Of a stretch of 59,111 nucleotides of DNA, positions 45,688-54,037 are shown in pieces. Origin of the DNA: Spirochaetales bacterium (GTDB lineage Bacteria > Spirochaetota > Spirochaetia > SZUA-6 > RPPD01); the NCBI GenBank assembly GCA_016929065.1, contig JAFGJO010000056.1:1-59111 (forward strand), given 5' to 3'. Every line of letters begins with the position of its first letter. Position 1 is the first letter of the stretch. Below the pieces are notes generated by a model. That model was not told the DNA's origin. It did not search any database and saw only the letters and a list, made by a program, of their open reading frames with translations. Made by a program: the position numbers and the translations under genes.

Positions 45688-46788
45688 TTACCAGAAACAT
45701 TTATTGTAGACAAACCAGTCATATTTACAGGCAACCCGCAGAGTCCCGGATTTGTCAATCAATCCCCATTTATTGTTCATCCGTACTCCTGCATACCCGT
45801 TTGAAAATGCAAGCGCGTCCTGATACTGGACCGGAATAACGACCTTTCCTGTTTTATCAATATAACCGCATTTTTGCGGGCTCATTTTAACATGACGAAC
45901 CCGCGCCAATCCCTCGCAAAAGCTGTACGATGTGTAGATGTCGGGGTAAGCAAACTTTACGATCCAGTTCCCTGTTTTGTCGATCATGCCCCATGAGTCT
46001 GTTGTAAGGCTTCCCCCTGTTTTGACAAAGGCGCTGTTGTTGTGGAAGGGGACGGCAAAATTATAATCGAAAGGAACGGAAATTTCACCGCGTGTATTGA
46101 GGTATCCAACCTTCATGTCGTCATTTCTCACCCAGATCATGTCTTCAGAAAAATCACTGACCCGGTCGAACTGAAAATCAACAACAACCTTTCCGGTTTT
46201 GTCGATAAAACCCCAGGTGCCTTTTTTTTGTACAGGGGCCAGGCCGTTTTGAAACTGGAGCGGATTCGTGTATACAAAGGGAATAACCCTGTTTCCGTTT
46301 CTGTCGATATAACCCATGGTGGTGGTGCTGTTTCCCACCGCGGCCAGACCGTTGGAAAAACCCGGACCAGCGGTGCTGTATTGAAAATCGATCACTACAT
46401 TGCCGGCAATATCGATAAACCCGTATTTGCCGTTTTTGCGGACACAGGCGAGCCCCTCAGCAAAAGGTTTGCTCGGGTTCTCGTAGATAAGCGGAATGAC
46501 TACCTCGCCTTGGGGATTAATATAGCCGAATTTCTCATCCTTGTTGGCGACGACCGCGAGGCCATCGGTAAATGGTTTTGTGTATGTATATTTGAGCGGG
46601 ATTACCTCCGTACCGGTATAATCAATAAAACCCCAATGCTCACCGGTCTTGTCAATTGTCGCCACTGCGATAAGGTATGACCCGTCAGCATTATTTTCCT
46701 GTGCGTGTATTGGATTCTGCGCAGCCGGAAGAAAGAGCTGCACACAGATAAAAAGTAAAAGACCATTCAAAGATACCTGTAATTTCAT
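45688..46788 (-). CDS. WG-repeat secreted protein
   Basis: 366 residues from ATG 46788, with AGGGAG upstream; longer in-frame starts would bury the signal peptide. The N terminus is a signal peptide (LNGLLLFICVQLFLPAAQ). At least eight WG-type repeats follow, each with a G-[FYLM]-I-D..G..V.P..Y core (for example KYGFIDIAGNVVIDFQY and KCGYIDKTGKVVIPVQYQ), which form beta-propeller-like structures. Binding partner unknown. Divergent from the ankyrin gene. Confidence 0.87.
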   Translation of the reverse strand: MKLQVSLNGLLLFICVQLFLPAAQNPIHAQENNADGSYLIAVATIDKTGEHWGFIDYTGTEVIPLKYTYTKPFTDGLAVVANKDEKFGYINPQGEVVIPLIYENPSKPFAEGLACVRKNGKYGFIDIAGNVVIDFQYSTAGPGFSNGLAAVGNSTTTMGYIDRNGNRVIPFVYTNPLQFQNGLAPVQKKGTWGFIDKTGKVVVDFQFDRVSDFSEDMIWVRNDDMKVGYLNTRGEISVPFDYNFAVPFHNNSAFVKTGGSLTTDSWGMIDKTGNWIVKFAYPDIYTSYSFCEGLARVRHVKMSPQKCGYIDKTGKVVIPVQYQDALAFSNGYAGVRMNNKWGLIDKSGTLRVACKYDWFVYNKCFW

Positions 46789-46909
46789 GATGATATTTTC
46801 TCCCTGTATAAAGATATAAAAAAAGCATAATCGATTTTCCATTGGAAATCCAATTTTCATGCGGTTCCGGTCCTTGATTTTTTTTGGTTCCATCAGAACG
46901 CCAATTTAT

Positions 46910-46938
46910 TTGAAAACTGTGCAAACAAATTCTATAGT
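46910..46938 (+). promoter_or_regulatory. Promoter of the ankyrin gene
   Basis: TTGAAA 46910-46915, a 17-nt spacer and TATAGT 46933-46938, ending about 20 nt before the ATG. GGAG follows as ribosome site. Confidence 0.55.
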
Positions 46939-46959
46939 TCATTGTTACAGGAGCGTGAA

Positions 46960-48465
46960 ATGAAATTCCGGTTTGTTATTATGGTATTGATTTGTACTAC
47001 AGCGGTTTCTTTCCTGTCAGCGGATACGTTCGACAAGTATTCCGAGCCGAGCAAGATGTACATGTTTATCGAGGCGGTATCAAAAATGCAGATTGACGAT
47101 GTCAAATACATGATACCGAAAATCAAGGACATCAATGCATCCAATTCCTCAGGAAGCATCGCAATCGTCGAGGCCGCTGGACCGATGTTTTCAACCGACA
47201 GTTATTCTGAGGAACAGCGAAAAAAGATGATTGCGCTGCTTGTCAGCGGCGGTGCGGATGTTAACAGACAGGACGCAAGAGGGGCGACCGCGCTGGGAAG
47301 AGCCGCGGAGCATGAATATATTGAAATCGTCGAATTTCTTCTGGATAAAAAGGCAGAGGTAAACAAAAAAGACAATTATGGCATTTCACCGTTGTATTGG
47401 GCCCTGCAGAAAAAGAATGAAAAACTGATTGAAATTTTTGTAACCCATGGGGCAGATATTAATATCCGCGACAGTCTCGGCAACACCCCCCTTCTCTTGG
47501 CGTTGATAGAAAAAGACCGGAACCTTGCGGTCATGCTTATAAACGCAGGAGCGGATCTTCAGTCCAAAAATAAAAACGGGTTGTCGATTCTTCAGGCGGC
47601 GGTGAAACTGGGAGATAAAAAATTTCTTGAACTGCTGCTTTCAAGGGGGGTAAAGACAGACAAACAGGACAGACTCCTGTACATCGCGATGGATGCGGGT
47701 GAATATGACCTGTTTCTTTTTCTTTTGGAAAAAAATGCAGATCCGGATGAACAGTGGCGAGACGGTGAACCGCTTTTAATTCATTCGCTCAGGATGGCAG
47801 CAGAGGTGCCGGACTGGCGGAAAAACGAACTCCGGTATGTCCGCGCATTGCTCGATCATGATGCGGATGTCAATGTCATTGGAAACACCAGCGACACTGC
47901 CCTTCTGCTTGCTCTTAAAAGCGGGGACGCTGATGTCATTCGCGCGATATATAAAAAGACAAAAAATGCGGCACAAAAAGGGGAATACCGCCGGACCGCA
48001 CTCATGCTCGCGGCCGAATATGGAGACAGCACTCTGGTAAAGGATATCGCTGCAAAGGCGGGCGGAGTGAATGAAAAGGATGATTTCGGCTGGACACCGC
48101 TTATGTACGCGGCTAATAAAGAAATCATGGATTTTCTTGTTTCCAAAAAAGCAGTATTGGGAAGTGTGAATACAGCTGATGAAACCGGGACATTTCCGCT
48201 TTTTTTCACAATCGAAAAAGGCAACGCGGCGCTTGCACGGCAGCTCCTCGATGCCGGTGCCAATGTGAATCAGGTAATGCATCGTCCGGGATGGAACGGG
48301 GTCACCCCGTTGATCATGGCCGCCGGGCTCGACAAGCGTGAAATTGCACAATTACTGCTTGAACGAAAAGCCGTGATAAACCAGAAAGACAGTGACGGCA
48401 TGACCGCACTCGATTATGCCGGGCCTGAAACAAGAAAGCTTCTGGTCTCACTCGGCGGGAAATAA
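46960..48465 (+). CDS. Exported ankyrin-repeat protein
   Basis: 501 residues from ATG 46960 with GGAG at good spacing. The signal peptide MKFRFVIMVLICTTAVSFLSA is followed by about ten ankyrin repeats, such as GADVNRQDARGATALGRAAE and GADINIRDSLGNTPLLLALI. These form a protein-binding solenoid outside the cytoplasm. Ankyrin exports occur in host-associated and free-living bacteria, so no lifestyle follows from this. No membrane anchor is seen. Confidence 0.87.
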   Translation: MKFRFVIMVLICTTAVSFLSADTFDKYSEPSKMYMFIEAVSKMQIDDVKYMIPKIKDINASNSSGSIAIVEAAGPMFSTDSYSEEQRKKMIALLVSGGADVNRQDARGATALGRAAEHEYIEIVEFLLDKKAEVNKKDNYGISPLYWALQKKNEKLIEIFVTHGADINIRDSLGNTPLLLALIEKDRNLAVMLINAGADLQSKNKNGLSILQAAVKLGDKKFLELLLSRGVKTDKQDRLLYIAMDAGEYDLFLFLLEKNADPDEQWRDGEPLLIHSLRMAAEVPDWRKNELRYVRALLDHDADVNVIGNTSDTALLLALKSGDADVIRAIYKKTKNAAQKGEYRRTALMLAAEYGDSTLVKDIAAKAGGVNEKDDFGWTPLMYAANKEIMDFLVSKKAVLGSVNTADETGTFPLFFTIEKGNAALARQLLDAGANVNQVMHRPGWNGVTPLIMAAGLDKREIAQLLLERKAVINQKDSDGMTALDYAGPETRKLLVSLGGK

Positions 48466-48575
48466 CAGGTTTTTTTACCACGTAAGATGAGTATTCAATG
48501 AATACAGGATAACCGTATGAATGCTTCCCGGCCTTATTGACAAAATTGGGCGTGATCAGTAGTATATCGACACTC

Positions 48576-48659
48576 GCTGTGGTGGTGAAATTGGTATACA
48601 CGCTAGCTTGAGGGGCTAGTGGGGGTTACCCCGTGGAGGTTCAAGTCCTCTCCACAGCA
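48576..48659 (+). tRNA. tRNA-Leu(GAG)
   Basis: Class II tRNA with acceptor GCTGTGG/CCACAGC and discriminator A; CCA is not encoded. The anticodon stem CTAGC/GCTAG encloses TTGAGGG, giving anticodon GAG, which reads CUC and CUU. It is intact and marks the left edge of the restriction-modification island. Confidence 0.95.
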
Positions 48660-48665
48660 GAAAAA

Positions 48666-48695
48666 CAGGCTGTCCCAAAGGGGCAGCCTGTTTTT
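48666..48695 (+). terminator. tRNA-Leu terminator
   Basis: A hairpin ACAGGCTG-tCCC/GGGG-CAGCCTGT followed by TTTTT, directly after the tRNA. A similar but diverged hairpin follows the decayed copy near 52885-52915. Confidence 0.85.
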
Positions 48696-48699
48696 ATTT

Positions 48700-48832
48700 A
48701 TGGAGAGGGCTTGAACCGAGTGAGCGCAGAGCGGCTGCGAGGAAGAGCCGCCATGGATGGCGGCGGAAGCGAACGAGGCGGCCTGGAAGGAGCCGGATGA
48801 TCCGGCGACTGGAAGGCAAGTCCTCTCACCCA
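48700..48832 (+). repeat. Inverted tRNA 3' end and tandem-hairpin repeat
   Basis: 48700-48716 is the inverted copy, with one mismatch, of the tRNA-Leu bases 48639-48655. It is followed by a GC-rich element with two adjacent hairpins, GCCGCC/GGCGGC (48747-48764) and GCCGGA/TCCGGC (48792-48806). Then comes GCAAGTCCTCTCACC, which again resembles the tRNA 3' end. It resembles REP-type palindromic repeats and does not look coding. Confidence 0.6.
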
Positions 48833-48854
48833 AATTTGGTAATTTTCTACAGAT

Positions 48855-49298
48855 TTATAGTGTTTTTGTTTTTTTATCAGAAAGTAACCATTCAGCAAGC
48901 CTGGTAATCAGGGTATCAAGTTTTTGCTCTTTGCTTTTCCCTTTCAAGGAGCATTCCCAAATAGTACAAATCCTGTAATTCATTTTCAACAAATACTTTC
49001 TGGTTCTTTTATCTCTCTCGGCATTTGAATTAATTTTGGTTTCCCAGAATTCTTTTCTTGTGGATGGCCATTTGAAGTATTTGCAGCCATGAGCATGCCA
49101 AAAACAGCCATTTACAAATACGAGGGCGTTATATTTTTTAAGAAACAAATCCGGTGTTCCCGGAATTCCTTTTTTATGACAACTGTATCGAAATCCCCTC
49201 CGGTGCAGGCCCTTCCGGATCAGCAATTCTGCTGTTGTGTTGGTGTTTTTTATTCCGGACATCATCCGGCTTCTGGTGTTCTTGTCTACAACATCCAT
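48855..49298 (-). CDS. vsr: Very-short-patch repair endonuclease Vsr
   Basis: 147 residues. Vsr nicks beside the T of T:G mismatches made by deamination of methylated CCWGG sites. Seen: RSRMMSGIKNTNTTAE at the N terminus, IPGTPDLFLKKY with the catalytic Asp, FVNGCFWHAHGC with the zinc/active-site His and Cys, and RKYLLKMNYRICTIWEC. It follows dcm by 2 nt on the same strand, as Vsr genes usually do. Confidence 0.95.
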   Translation of the reverse strand: MDVVDKNTRSRMMSGIKNTNTTAELLIRKGLHRRGFRYSCHKKGIPGTPDLFLKKYNALVFVNGCFWHAHGCKYFKWPSTRKEFWETKINSNAERDKRTRKYLLKMNYRICTIWECSLKGKSKEQKLDTLITRLAEWLLSDKKTKTL

Positions 49299-49300
49299 TA

Positions 49301-50533
49301 TCAGTTTTTTATTTCATCATGAACAATTAACGGTTTTAAAAATTTAGCCACTTCTGAAAACATGGGAACGACTACGGAATTTCCAAATTGTTGATATGCT
49401 CGTGTATCTGAAACCGGAATAATAAAATCATCAGGAAAACCCATTAACCGGGCACATTCCCGGGGGGTTAATCTTCTTGGGTTTTTTCTTTTACCCTGAT
49501 CAACAAGAATTTCCGAACCATCTTTGTAATACCTTGCAGACAGGGTTCTTGTGACCGATTCTTCAGTTACCAACCCGAAACCAAATCCATTTCCCATGGA
49601 TCGGTGTTTCGCAGCATAAGCCTGAAGATATTCCCATAAATGGTCAGTGAGAGTATATTTTGATTGTACTTTATTGTTTTTAAAATCAAAATATTTGTCT
49701 TCATCATGGTCAAGCCATGGTTCTGTGGCGACAGTTCTATGCAAAATTGATCCCAGTTTTATTTCGTTTTTGTTGGGTAATTTCAGATTTTCCAGACTGA
49801 AATCCCTGGGTTCCCTTAATCCGACAATTACTATTCTCTCACGATGTTGTGGAACCCAGTGTTGGCCATCGATTACCTTGAAATCAAGAGTATACCCAAG
49901 TTCCTGTTGAAGCGTTCCTGTAATTATTTCGAATGTTTTTCCCTTGTCATGGGATTTCAGATTTTTGACATTTTCAAGAACAAAAGCTTTTGGTTTCTTT
50001 GTCTCGATTATACGGGCAACATCAAAAAACAGGGTTCCCTGTGTTTCATCCAGAAAACCATGGGCACGGCCCAATGCCTTTTTTTTGGATACACCGGCAA
50101 TTGAGAATGGCTGGCAGGGAAAACCGGCCAACAGGACATCATGATCCGGGATCTCATTTACATCGATTTTGGTAATATCTCCATGTATTTTTTCTATTTC
50201 CGGGAAATTGGACAGATATGTCTTTTGGGCATAATCATTCCATTCGCTGGTAAAGACACATTCTCCTCCTGCGTTTTCAAACCCTCTCCTCATGCCACCT
50301 ATACCGGCAAACAAATCAATAAAGGAAAAAGATTTTTTCTCTGTTTCATTTTTCAGATATTTGTTGAGCATATTGAACAAGCGGTCTGTTACATATGGTT
50401 TTGGTTCTGCTTGTCTGTTAAGCCAACGATATATTGTGGTTGCATTAACTTCCAGCTCATCAGCAATTTCAGGTACACTGTAGAATCTTTTTACCTGTTC
50501 AAGTTTTTCCAGAATTGCCGAATCGTTTTTCAT
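49301..50533 (-). CDS. dcm: DNA (cytosine-5) methyltransferase, Dcm-like
   Basis: 410 residues. The body is strikingly like E. coli Dcm: FIDLFAGIGGMRRGFENAGG, LLAGFPCQPFSIAGVSKKKA with the catalytic Cys, FVLENVKNLKSHD and RLTPRECARLMGF, so CCWGG is the likely target. The N-terminal 60 residues form a helix-turn-helix (YSVPEIADELEVNATTIYRWL). Such domains repress the gene itself in M.SsoII and M.EcoRII-type enzymes. It is divergent from the endonuclease gene, with an inverted repeat between them. Confidence 0.94.
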   Translation of the reverse strand: MKNDSAILEKLEQVKRFYSVPEIADELEVNATTIYRWLNRQAEPKPYVTDRLFNMLNKYLKNETEKKSFSFIDLFAGIGGMRRGFENAGGECVFTSEWNDYAQKTYLSNFPEIEKIHGDITKIDVNEIPDHDVLLAGFPCQPFSIAGVSKKKALGRAHGFLDETQGTLFFDVARIIETKKPKAFVLENVKNLKSHDKGKTFEIITGTLQQELGYTLDFKVIDGQHWVPQHRERIVIVGLREPRDFSLENLKLPNKNEIKLGSILHRTVATEPWLDHDEDKYFDFKNNKVQSKYTLTDHLWEYLQAYAAKHRSMGNGFGFGLVTEESVTRTLSARYYKDGSEILVDQGKRKNPRRLTPRECARLMGFPDDFIIPVSDTRAYQQFGNSVVVPMFSEVAKFLKPLIVHDEIKN

Positions 50534-50625
50534 TATGATTTCTCCCTCCCCCGGCTGCGGGGAATATTTATTGCATTGTGCAACATTGTGTCCCCTTTGT
50601 CAACAAGCTCTATTTGTCTGAAAAT
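50534..50625. promoter_or_regulatory. Shared control region of dcm and endonuclease genes
   Basis: 92 bases between the divergent starts. The inverted repeat TCCCC/GGGGA (50547-50563, 7-base spacer) lies near the dcm start and could be the operator for its helix-turn-helix. Two ATTGTG words (50575-50580 and 50585-50590) follow. No strong -35/-10 pair stands out. Confidence 0.45.
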
Positions 50626-51954
50626 ATGCCGATAACAATGATGGAGATACAATTGGCTTTTACAGATTATACAAAACTGATGGATTTTTTTACCTCTCTT
50701 GGTGTCACCCGTGCTTTCATGAAAGAATTGTCTGAAAATGACAATGCAAAGCAACAAATATATCTTGGTGGTAGTTTTGAAGCCCTGAACAAAATCCCGT
50801 ATGGATCTGTCAGGATTGGTAATCTTGAAGGGAAGCAGAATTTCAAGGCTCCACTGGATTTATTCTGGGTGTCAGATGATGCCGAGACCGCACCAGCCCC
50901 ACATGCACAATTGATACTATATCCCAAATATCCTGAAGTCAGACTATCCGGTTTTTTGAGAGAATGTGCAATCGCCCCTTCAACCCATTTGCAGCCGATT
51001 CCAAAATCAAGAAGAAAAGGAAAGGATGGCAGGTTATTGATATTCGGGGTAACCAGTAGAAACCGAATTTATATATTTCTTGCTCCAAATAATTCCCCGG
51101 TTGCAAACAGTTTAAAAAAAGATGGATTTCTTGATGAAGATAAGCATGAATTGTTTGTTGCACTCCCAATGGTATTTCATACAAATACAAAGGAAATATT
51201 ATTGGCAAAACTGTCCGGGATCATCAGGAGCGGATGGCGCCAATCCTGCAAGCTTGATACCAAAGGCGGAATAAAAGTGTACAAGGCAAGAAATGGTGGC
51301 GGATATACCCTTGAAGCTTTATTGGGAGTAATACCAAACGGGGTTTCGGAACCTGATATTCTGGGATGGGAAATCAAGGCATTCTCAAGAGACAGAATTA
51401 CCCTCATGACACCAGAGCCGGACAAGGGATTTTATGGTGAATATGGTGTGAAAGAATTTGTCAGAAAATATGGACACGATGCTGGAGATGATACCCTTTA
51501 TTTTACTGGCAGCTACAAGGTGAATACGAAATATGACAAACTGGAATTGAAAATATCAGGATTTAATTCCAGTAAAAGAATAATTAGTAATCCCGGAGGA
51601 GGCATATACTTGCAAACAGCAACTGGTGACATTGCTGCAATGTGGTCATTTGAGAAGCTGCTTGAAAAATGGGGCCGCAAACATGCCCAAGCAGCATATA
51701 TTAAATATTTGATATCAAGTGAGCCCGGGATTCCGGAATACTATTATCAGAGCCCGGTATGGATGGGAGAAGGAACAGACTTCATTTTATTTCTTTCTGC
51801 CCTTGAAGAAGGAAATATTATATATGATCCGGCTTCAAAGATAATGAATGCGAATTCATCAAAATCAAAAGTAAAAGCAAGAAGCCAATTCAGAATACCT
51901 TTTAAAAAGGTGAATGCATTATATAGAGATTTTAATGCATATCCAATAATTTGA
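50626..51954 (+). CDS. MvaI/BcnI-family restriction endonuclease
   Basis: About 442 residues. The catalytic part has GGGYTLEALLGVIPNGVSEP and DILGWEIKAFSR, the D...E.K (PD-ExK) nuclease site of MvaI/BcnI enzymes, which cut CCWGG or CCSGG as monomers. Paired with a Dcm-like methylase and Vsr, CCWGG is expected. An N-terminal part of about 200 residues is extra compared with MvaI. The start is uncertain: GTG 50578, ATG 50626 and ATG 50638 are all in frame without a good ribosome site. Confidence 0.85.
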   Translation: MPITMMEIQLAFTDYTKLMDFFTSLGVTRAFMKELSENDNAKQQIYLGGSFEALNKIPYGSVRIGNLEGKQNFKAPLDLFWVSDDAETAPAPHAQLILYPKYPEVRLSGFLRECAIAPSTHLQPIPKSRRKGKDGRLLIFGVTSRNRIYIFLAPNNSPVANSLKKDGFLDEDKHELFVALPMVFHTNTKEILLAKLSGIIRSGWRQSCKLDTKGGIKVYKARNGGGYTLEALLGVIPNGVSEPDILGWEIKAFSRDRITLMTPEPDKGFYGEYGVKEFVRKYGHDAGDDTLYFTGSYKVNTKYDKLELKISGFNSSKRIISNPGGGIYLQTATGDIAAMWSFEKLLEKWGRKHAQAAYIKYLISSEPGIPEYYYQSPVWMGEGTDFILFLSALEEGNIIYDPASKIMNANSSKSKVKARSQFRIPFKKVNALYRDFNAYPII

Positions 51955-51981
51955 AAATTGATATAAAACAAGGGGAGTAGA

Positions 51982-52443
51982 ATGGAAAAAATGTTTGATA
52001 TTTTGTACAGCAAGTTTTTTCTCAGAGATGTATTATCTATTTTTGCACCTGGAATTGTTTTTATGTTCACTATATGTGAATTGATAGGTGAAAATTATGT
52101 TCAAGAATTATTTAAAAAATTACTTGAAAATAATAGTGCCGGATTTATTTTTTATATTCTAATGATACTCGCAATAACAATTTTATACTGCTTTGGTCTG
52201 ATTATTAACTCTTTAAGGGATTATTTGTTTTTTCGATTTAGTAAATTATCAGAAGAAAAATTTAAAAAAGAAAAAAATGATTGCTGGATTGTAGTTGCAT
52301 ATAAATGGGTAAAATTTATTCTTTTTGGAAAATATTTGTTGAATGTAGAATGCTATTACAAATGGCATTTGGATTTTGAAGCAAGTGAGAAGAAGAATGA
52401 GTATTTTGCTTCGACAAGCAATAGATCTGTAGTCATTTTTTAA
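51982..52443 (+). CDS. Hypothetical membrane protein in R-M island
   Basis: 153 residues, preceded by AGGGGAG. Two strong hydrophobic helices (VLSIFAPGIVFMFTICELIG and FIFYILMILAITILYCFGLII) are followed by a basic helix and a charged tail. Base composition is more AT-rich than the neighbouring genes. It is unrecognised and sits 27 nt after the endonuclease gene, so it is probably co-transcribed with it. Confidence 0.55.
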   Translation: MEKMFDILYSKFFLRDVLSIFAPGIVFMFTICELIGENYVQELFKKLLENNSAGFIFYILMILAITILYCFGLIINSLRDYLFFRFSKLSEEKFKKEKNDCWIVVAYKWVKFILFGKYLLNVECYYKWHLDFEASEKKNEYFASTSNRSVVIF

Positions 52444-52509
52444 GTATTGGGAAATCTTGGTTTTTCTTTTTTTCTGTTAGGCTAAATAGAATGTCTCAAA
52501 TATTGGAGA

Positions 52510-52668
52510 ATGGATTTTGAAATTATAATAATTGGTTTGGTAATGTTTTTTATTTCCGTTAGAGCATTTATAAATCATAAAAAATTAAATTTGACTATGG
52601 AAGAAATTTACAAAAAAAAAGACATAAACTCGGAAAAGAAAAAAAATTATAAGATTACCAATAAATAA
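52510..52668 (+). CDS. Small membrane ORF, 52 residues
   Basis: ATG 52510 to TAA 52668. One hydrophobic helix (FEIIIIGLVMFFISVRAFI) is followed by a Lys-rich tail. GGAG lies only one base from the ATG, so translation is uncertain. It is AT-rich like the preceding ORF. Unrecognised. Confidence 0.35.
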   Translation: MDFEIIIIGLVMFFISVRAFINHKKLNLTMEEIYKKKDINSEKKKNYKITNK

Positions 52669-52754
52669 TCAAAACAGGTTAAAACACATCCAACTCAATC
52701 AATTGAAAACATGCTTAAAATAGCTTATATTCAAAACAGGGGGAAACAGGTAAT

Positions 52755-52942
52755 AACATGTACAAGGTGTGCTACTATCTTGAACCTCCACGGGCAGGGG
52801 TATCTCGTGGAGTTTTTCGCAGAAAAACTCCCAATCCGAATCAGCGAAGCTGATTTGGATCGTCTTCTCCACAGCAGAATAAAAAAGGCCGTGCTGCCCA
52901 AAAGACAGCCTTTTTAATTATATTTATAGAGAAGACTTGATC
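52755..52942 (+). repeat. Decayed tRNA-Leu copy with tandem-hairpin insert
   Basis: The 3' part (52862-52879) copies the intact tRNA-Leu end, followed by a diverged terminator hairpin and an inverted arm at 52930-52941. Upstream, CTTGAACCTCCACGG and a GGGGTATCTCGTGGAG stretch weakly match the anticodon-to-T-arm part. Between them is an insert of two adjacent hairpins: GGAGTTTTT/AAAAACTCC (52809-52831) and a 12-bp stem with a GAA loop (52834-52860). It cannot fold as a working tRNA. Confidence 0.55.
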
Positions 52943-52986
52943 CACAGCATTTGCATAAATCTCTGATTTCTGTATACTCGACTGCT

Positions 52987-53268
52987 ATGGGAAATCACCG
53001 GGCCGGCGGCAAAATAACTCGAAGTCATACCACTCTTATTGATCATGCCGCACGTATTGTGGATGCGATCCATGACAGGCCGGAGGTGACAAAAATATCC
53101 CTTGGGATGATCTCGAACATTGGACGGGGAAAGCCGGGGATCAAATTTCTCCCGATAACCGGGGGATTCAAGCTCGTTGTCCGGGGAAATATCAGCAAGC
53201 AGGAACTGTTTGTTTATACAAAAGACCCGGAAGTCACCCGGATGGAAGTGTTATCTGCGATTCGCTAA
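52987..53268 (+). CDS. DUF2103-like protein
   Basis: 93 residues from ATG 52987 (MGNHRAGGKITRSHTTLID). His-rich start, then a compact alpha/beta pattern ending KQELFVYTKDPEVTRMEV. It resembles DUF2103, annotated as predicted metal-binding proteins. An upstream in-frame start at 52951 would reach into the repeat and is less likely. It lies just outside the right edge of the island. Confidence 0.65.
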   Translation: MGNHRAGGKITRSHTTLIDHAARIVDAIHDRPEVTKISLGMISNIGRGKPGIKFLPITGGFKLVVRGNISKQELFVYTKDPEVTRMEVLSAIR

Positions 53269-53424
53269 GATGTGAAAACTACTCTCTGCCATCTAAAGAG
53301 AATCTCAATTACGAACGTTGAAGAAGGGTTTCAAAAGAAAATAATACCATAATAATCATATTAATGATTACTTGAGGTTATTTTCAGTTTTGTTCACAAT
53401 TTTTCTCCCTCATTATTACGACGA
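53269..53424. other. Gene-free stretch before repeat copy A
   Basis: AT-rich sequence with no gene, tRNA or clear promoter. It contains short dyads around 53350-53375 (AATAATCATATTAATGATTA) but nothing I can assign. Confidence 0.4.
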
Positions 53425-54037
53425 AGACCGGAATACAGCGGTGAGGTTTTGAAAACCCCGCACCACATTAGTATGTATATCACTATGTGGCGGCACTCTC
53501 TTGTACAGTAAAGAAAATTGAAACTCCTCAACACCAGTATCAATCCAGACAGAAAAATGTCATTCAACAGCTGTTCCGGAACCGGTTTGCCTGCTTTGAA
53601 GCAATGTATGAAGAGCAGTATGCGGCTTCATGCGGCAAATACCGGTTCCTTGTAATCCAGCGGGCAACATAAACATTAAGGCTCTGCGGGCAAAAGCGGA
53701 CATTGCTTCTATGCGCAATTTCTAAAATAAAGGAATCTTTTGAAAAACCTCAACAGTTTTTTCAAAAGAACACACGACCTGCTTTTACAGCTGCCACACC
53801 GTCTCTTTTGCCTGGACTATCACGAAATGCCTGCGTGCAAAAGCGGACATTGCTTCTCGGCGAATAGGGGAGCGGTTTGTCTTTCTAAATTTGGGTTTCA
53901 AGATATTCGTGTTGATATGTCGCTTTTAGCGTGCTATACTCAGAACAGAGTGATTGTGGGCGAAGTAATCATATGCGCACGGGGCGAAAATTGGACAAAA
54001 AATAGTACATGCCGGCGCGGATAGGTTATAACAATTC
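53425..54037 (+). repeat. Composite repeat, copy A
   Basis: About 610 bases shared in order with copy B. Parts in order: GAAGACCGGAATA edge, dyad CCACAT/ATGTGG (53463-53490), a transposase-like reading-frame fragment, the motif GCGGGCAAAAGCGGACATTG (about 53689), a long hairpin CTTTTGAAAAAcCT/AGtTTTTTCAAAAG (53737-53768), and a conserved 3' module from about 53898 containing CAGAACAGAGTGATTGTGGG and ending GGTTATAACAATTC. This copy lacks the tandem-hairpin insert of copies B and C. Confidence 0.75.
53487..53672 (+). pseudogene. Transposase N-terminal fragment in repeat A (IS91-like?)
   Basis: 61 codons with the pattern NVIQQLFRNRFACFEAMYEE, then QYAASCGKYR. The F..FE..YEE.Y...G..R pattern recalls the N terminus of IS91-type (Y1) transposases. 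It stops soon after, before any catalytic or zinc motif. The parallel fragment in copy B shares the core and has a different end, so both are dead. The family link is from pattern only. Confidence 0.4.

Larger units (their letters stand above)
48645..52879 (+). mobile_element. Restriction-modification island between tRNA-Leu 3'-end repeats
   Basis: An 18-base direct repeat of the tRNA-Leu 3' end, with one mismatch, occurs at 48645-48662 and 52862-52879. Similarity continues into the downstream terminator region on both sides. Between the copies are vsr, dcm, a restriction endonuclease and two small membrane ORFs. A tRNA 3' end duplicated at both edges is the usual mark of site-specific integration. 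No integrase is seen, so the island may have lost it or have been moved in trans. Confidence 0.6.

Noticed and set aside
45661-45810. ATG with a perfect AGGAGG site opening a 49-residue frame, antisense to the WG-repeat gene
   Set aside because: The frame lies almost wholly antisense to the WG gene's last repeats and the peptide has no recognisable pattern. The ribosome site is probably chance or the remnant of a lost gene.
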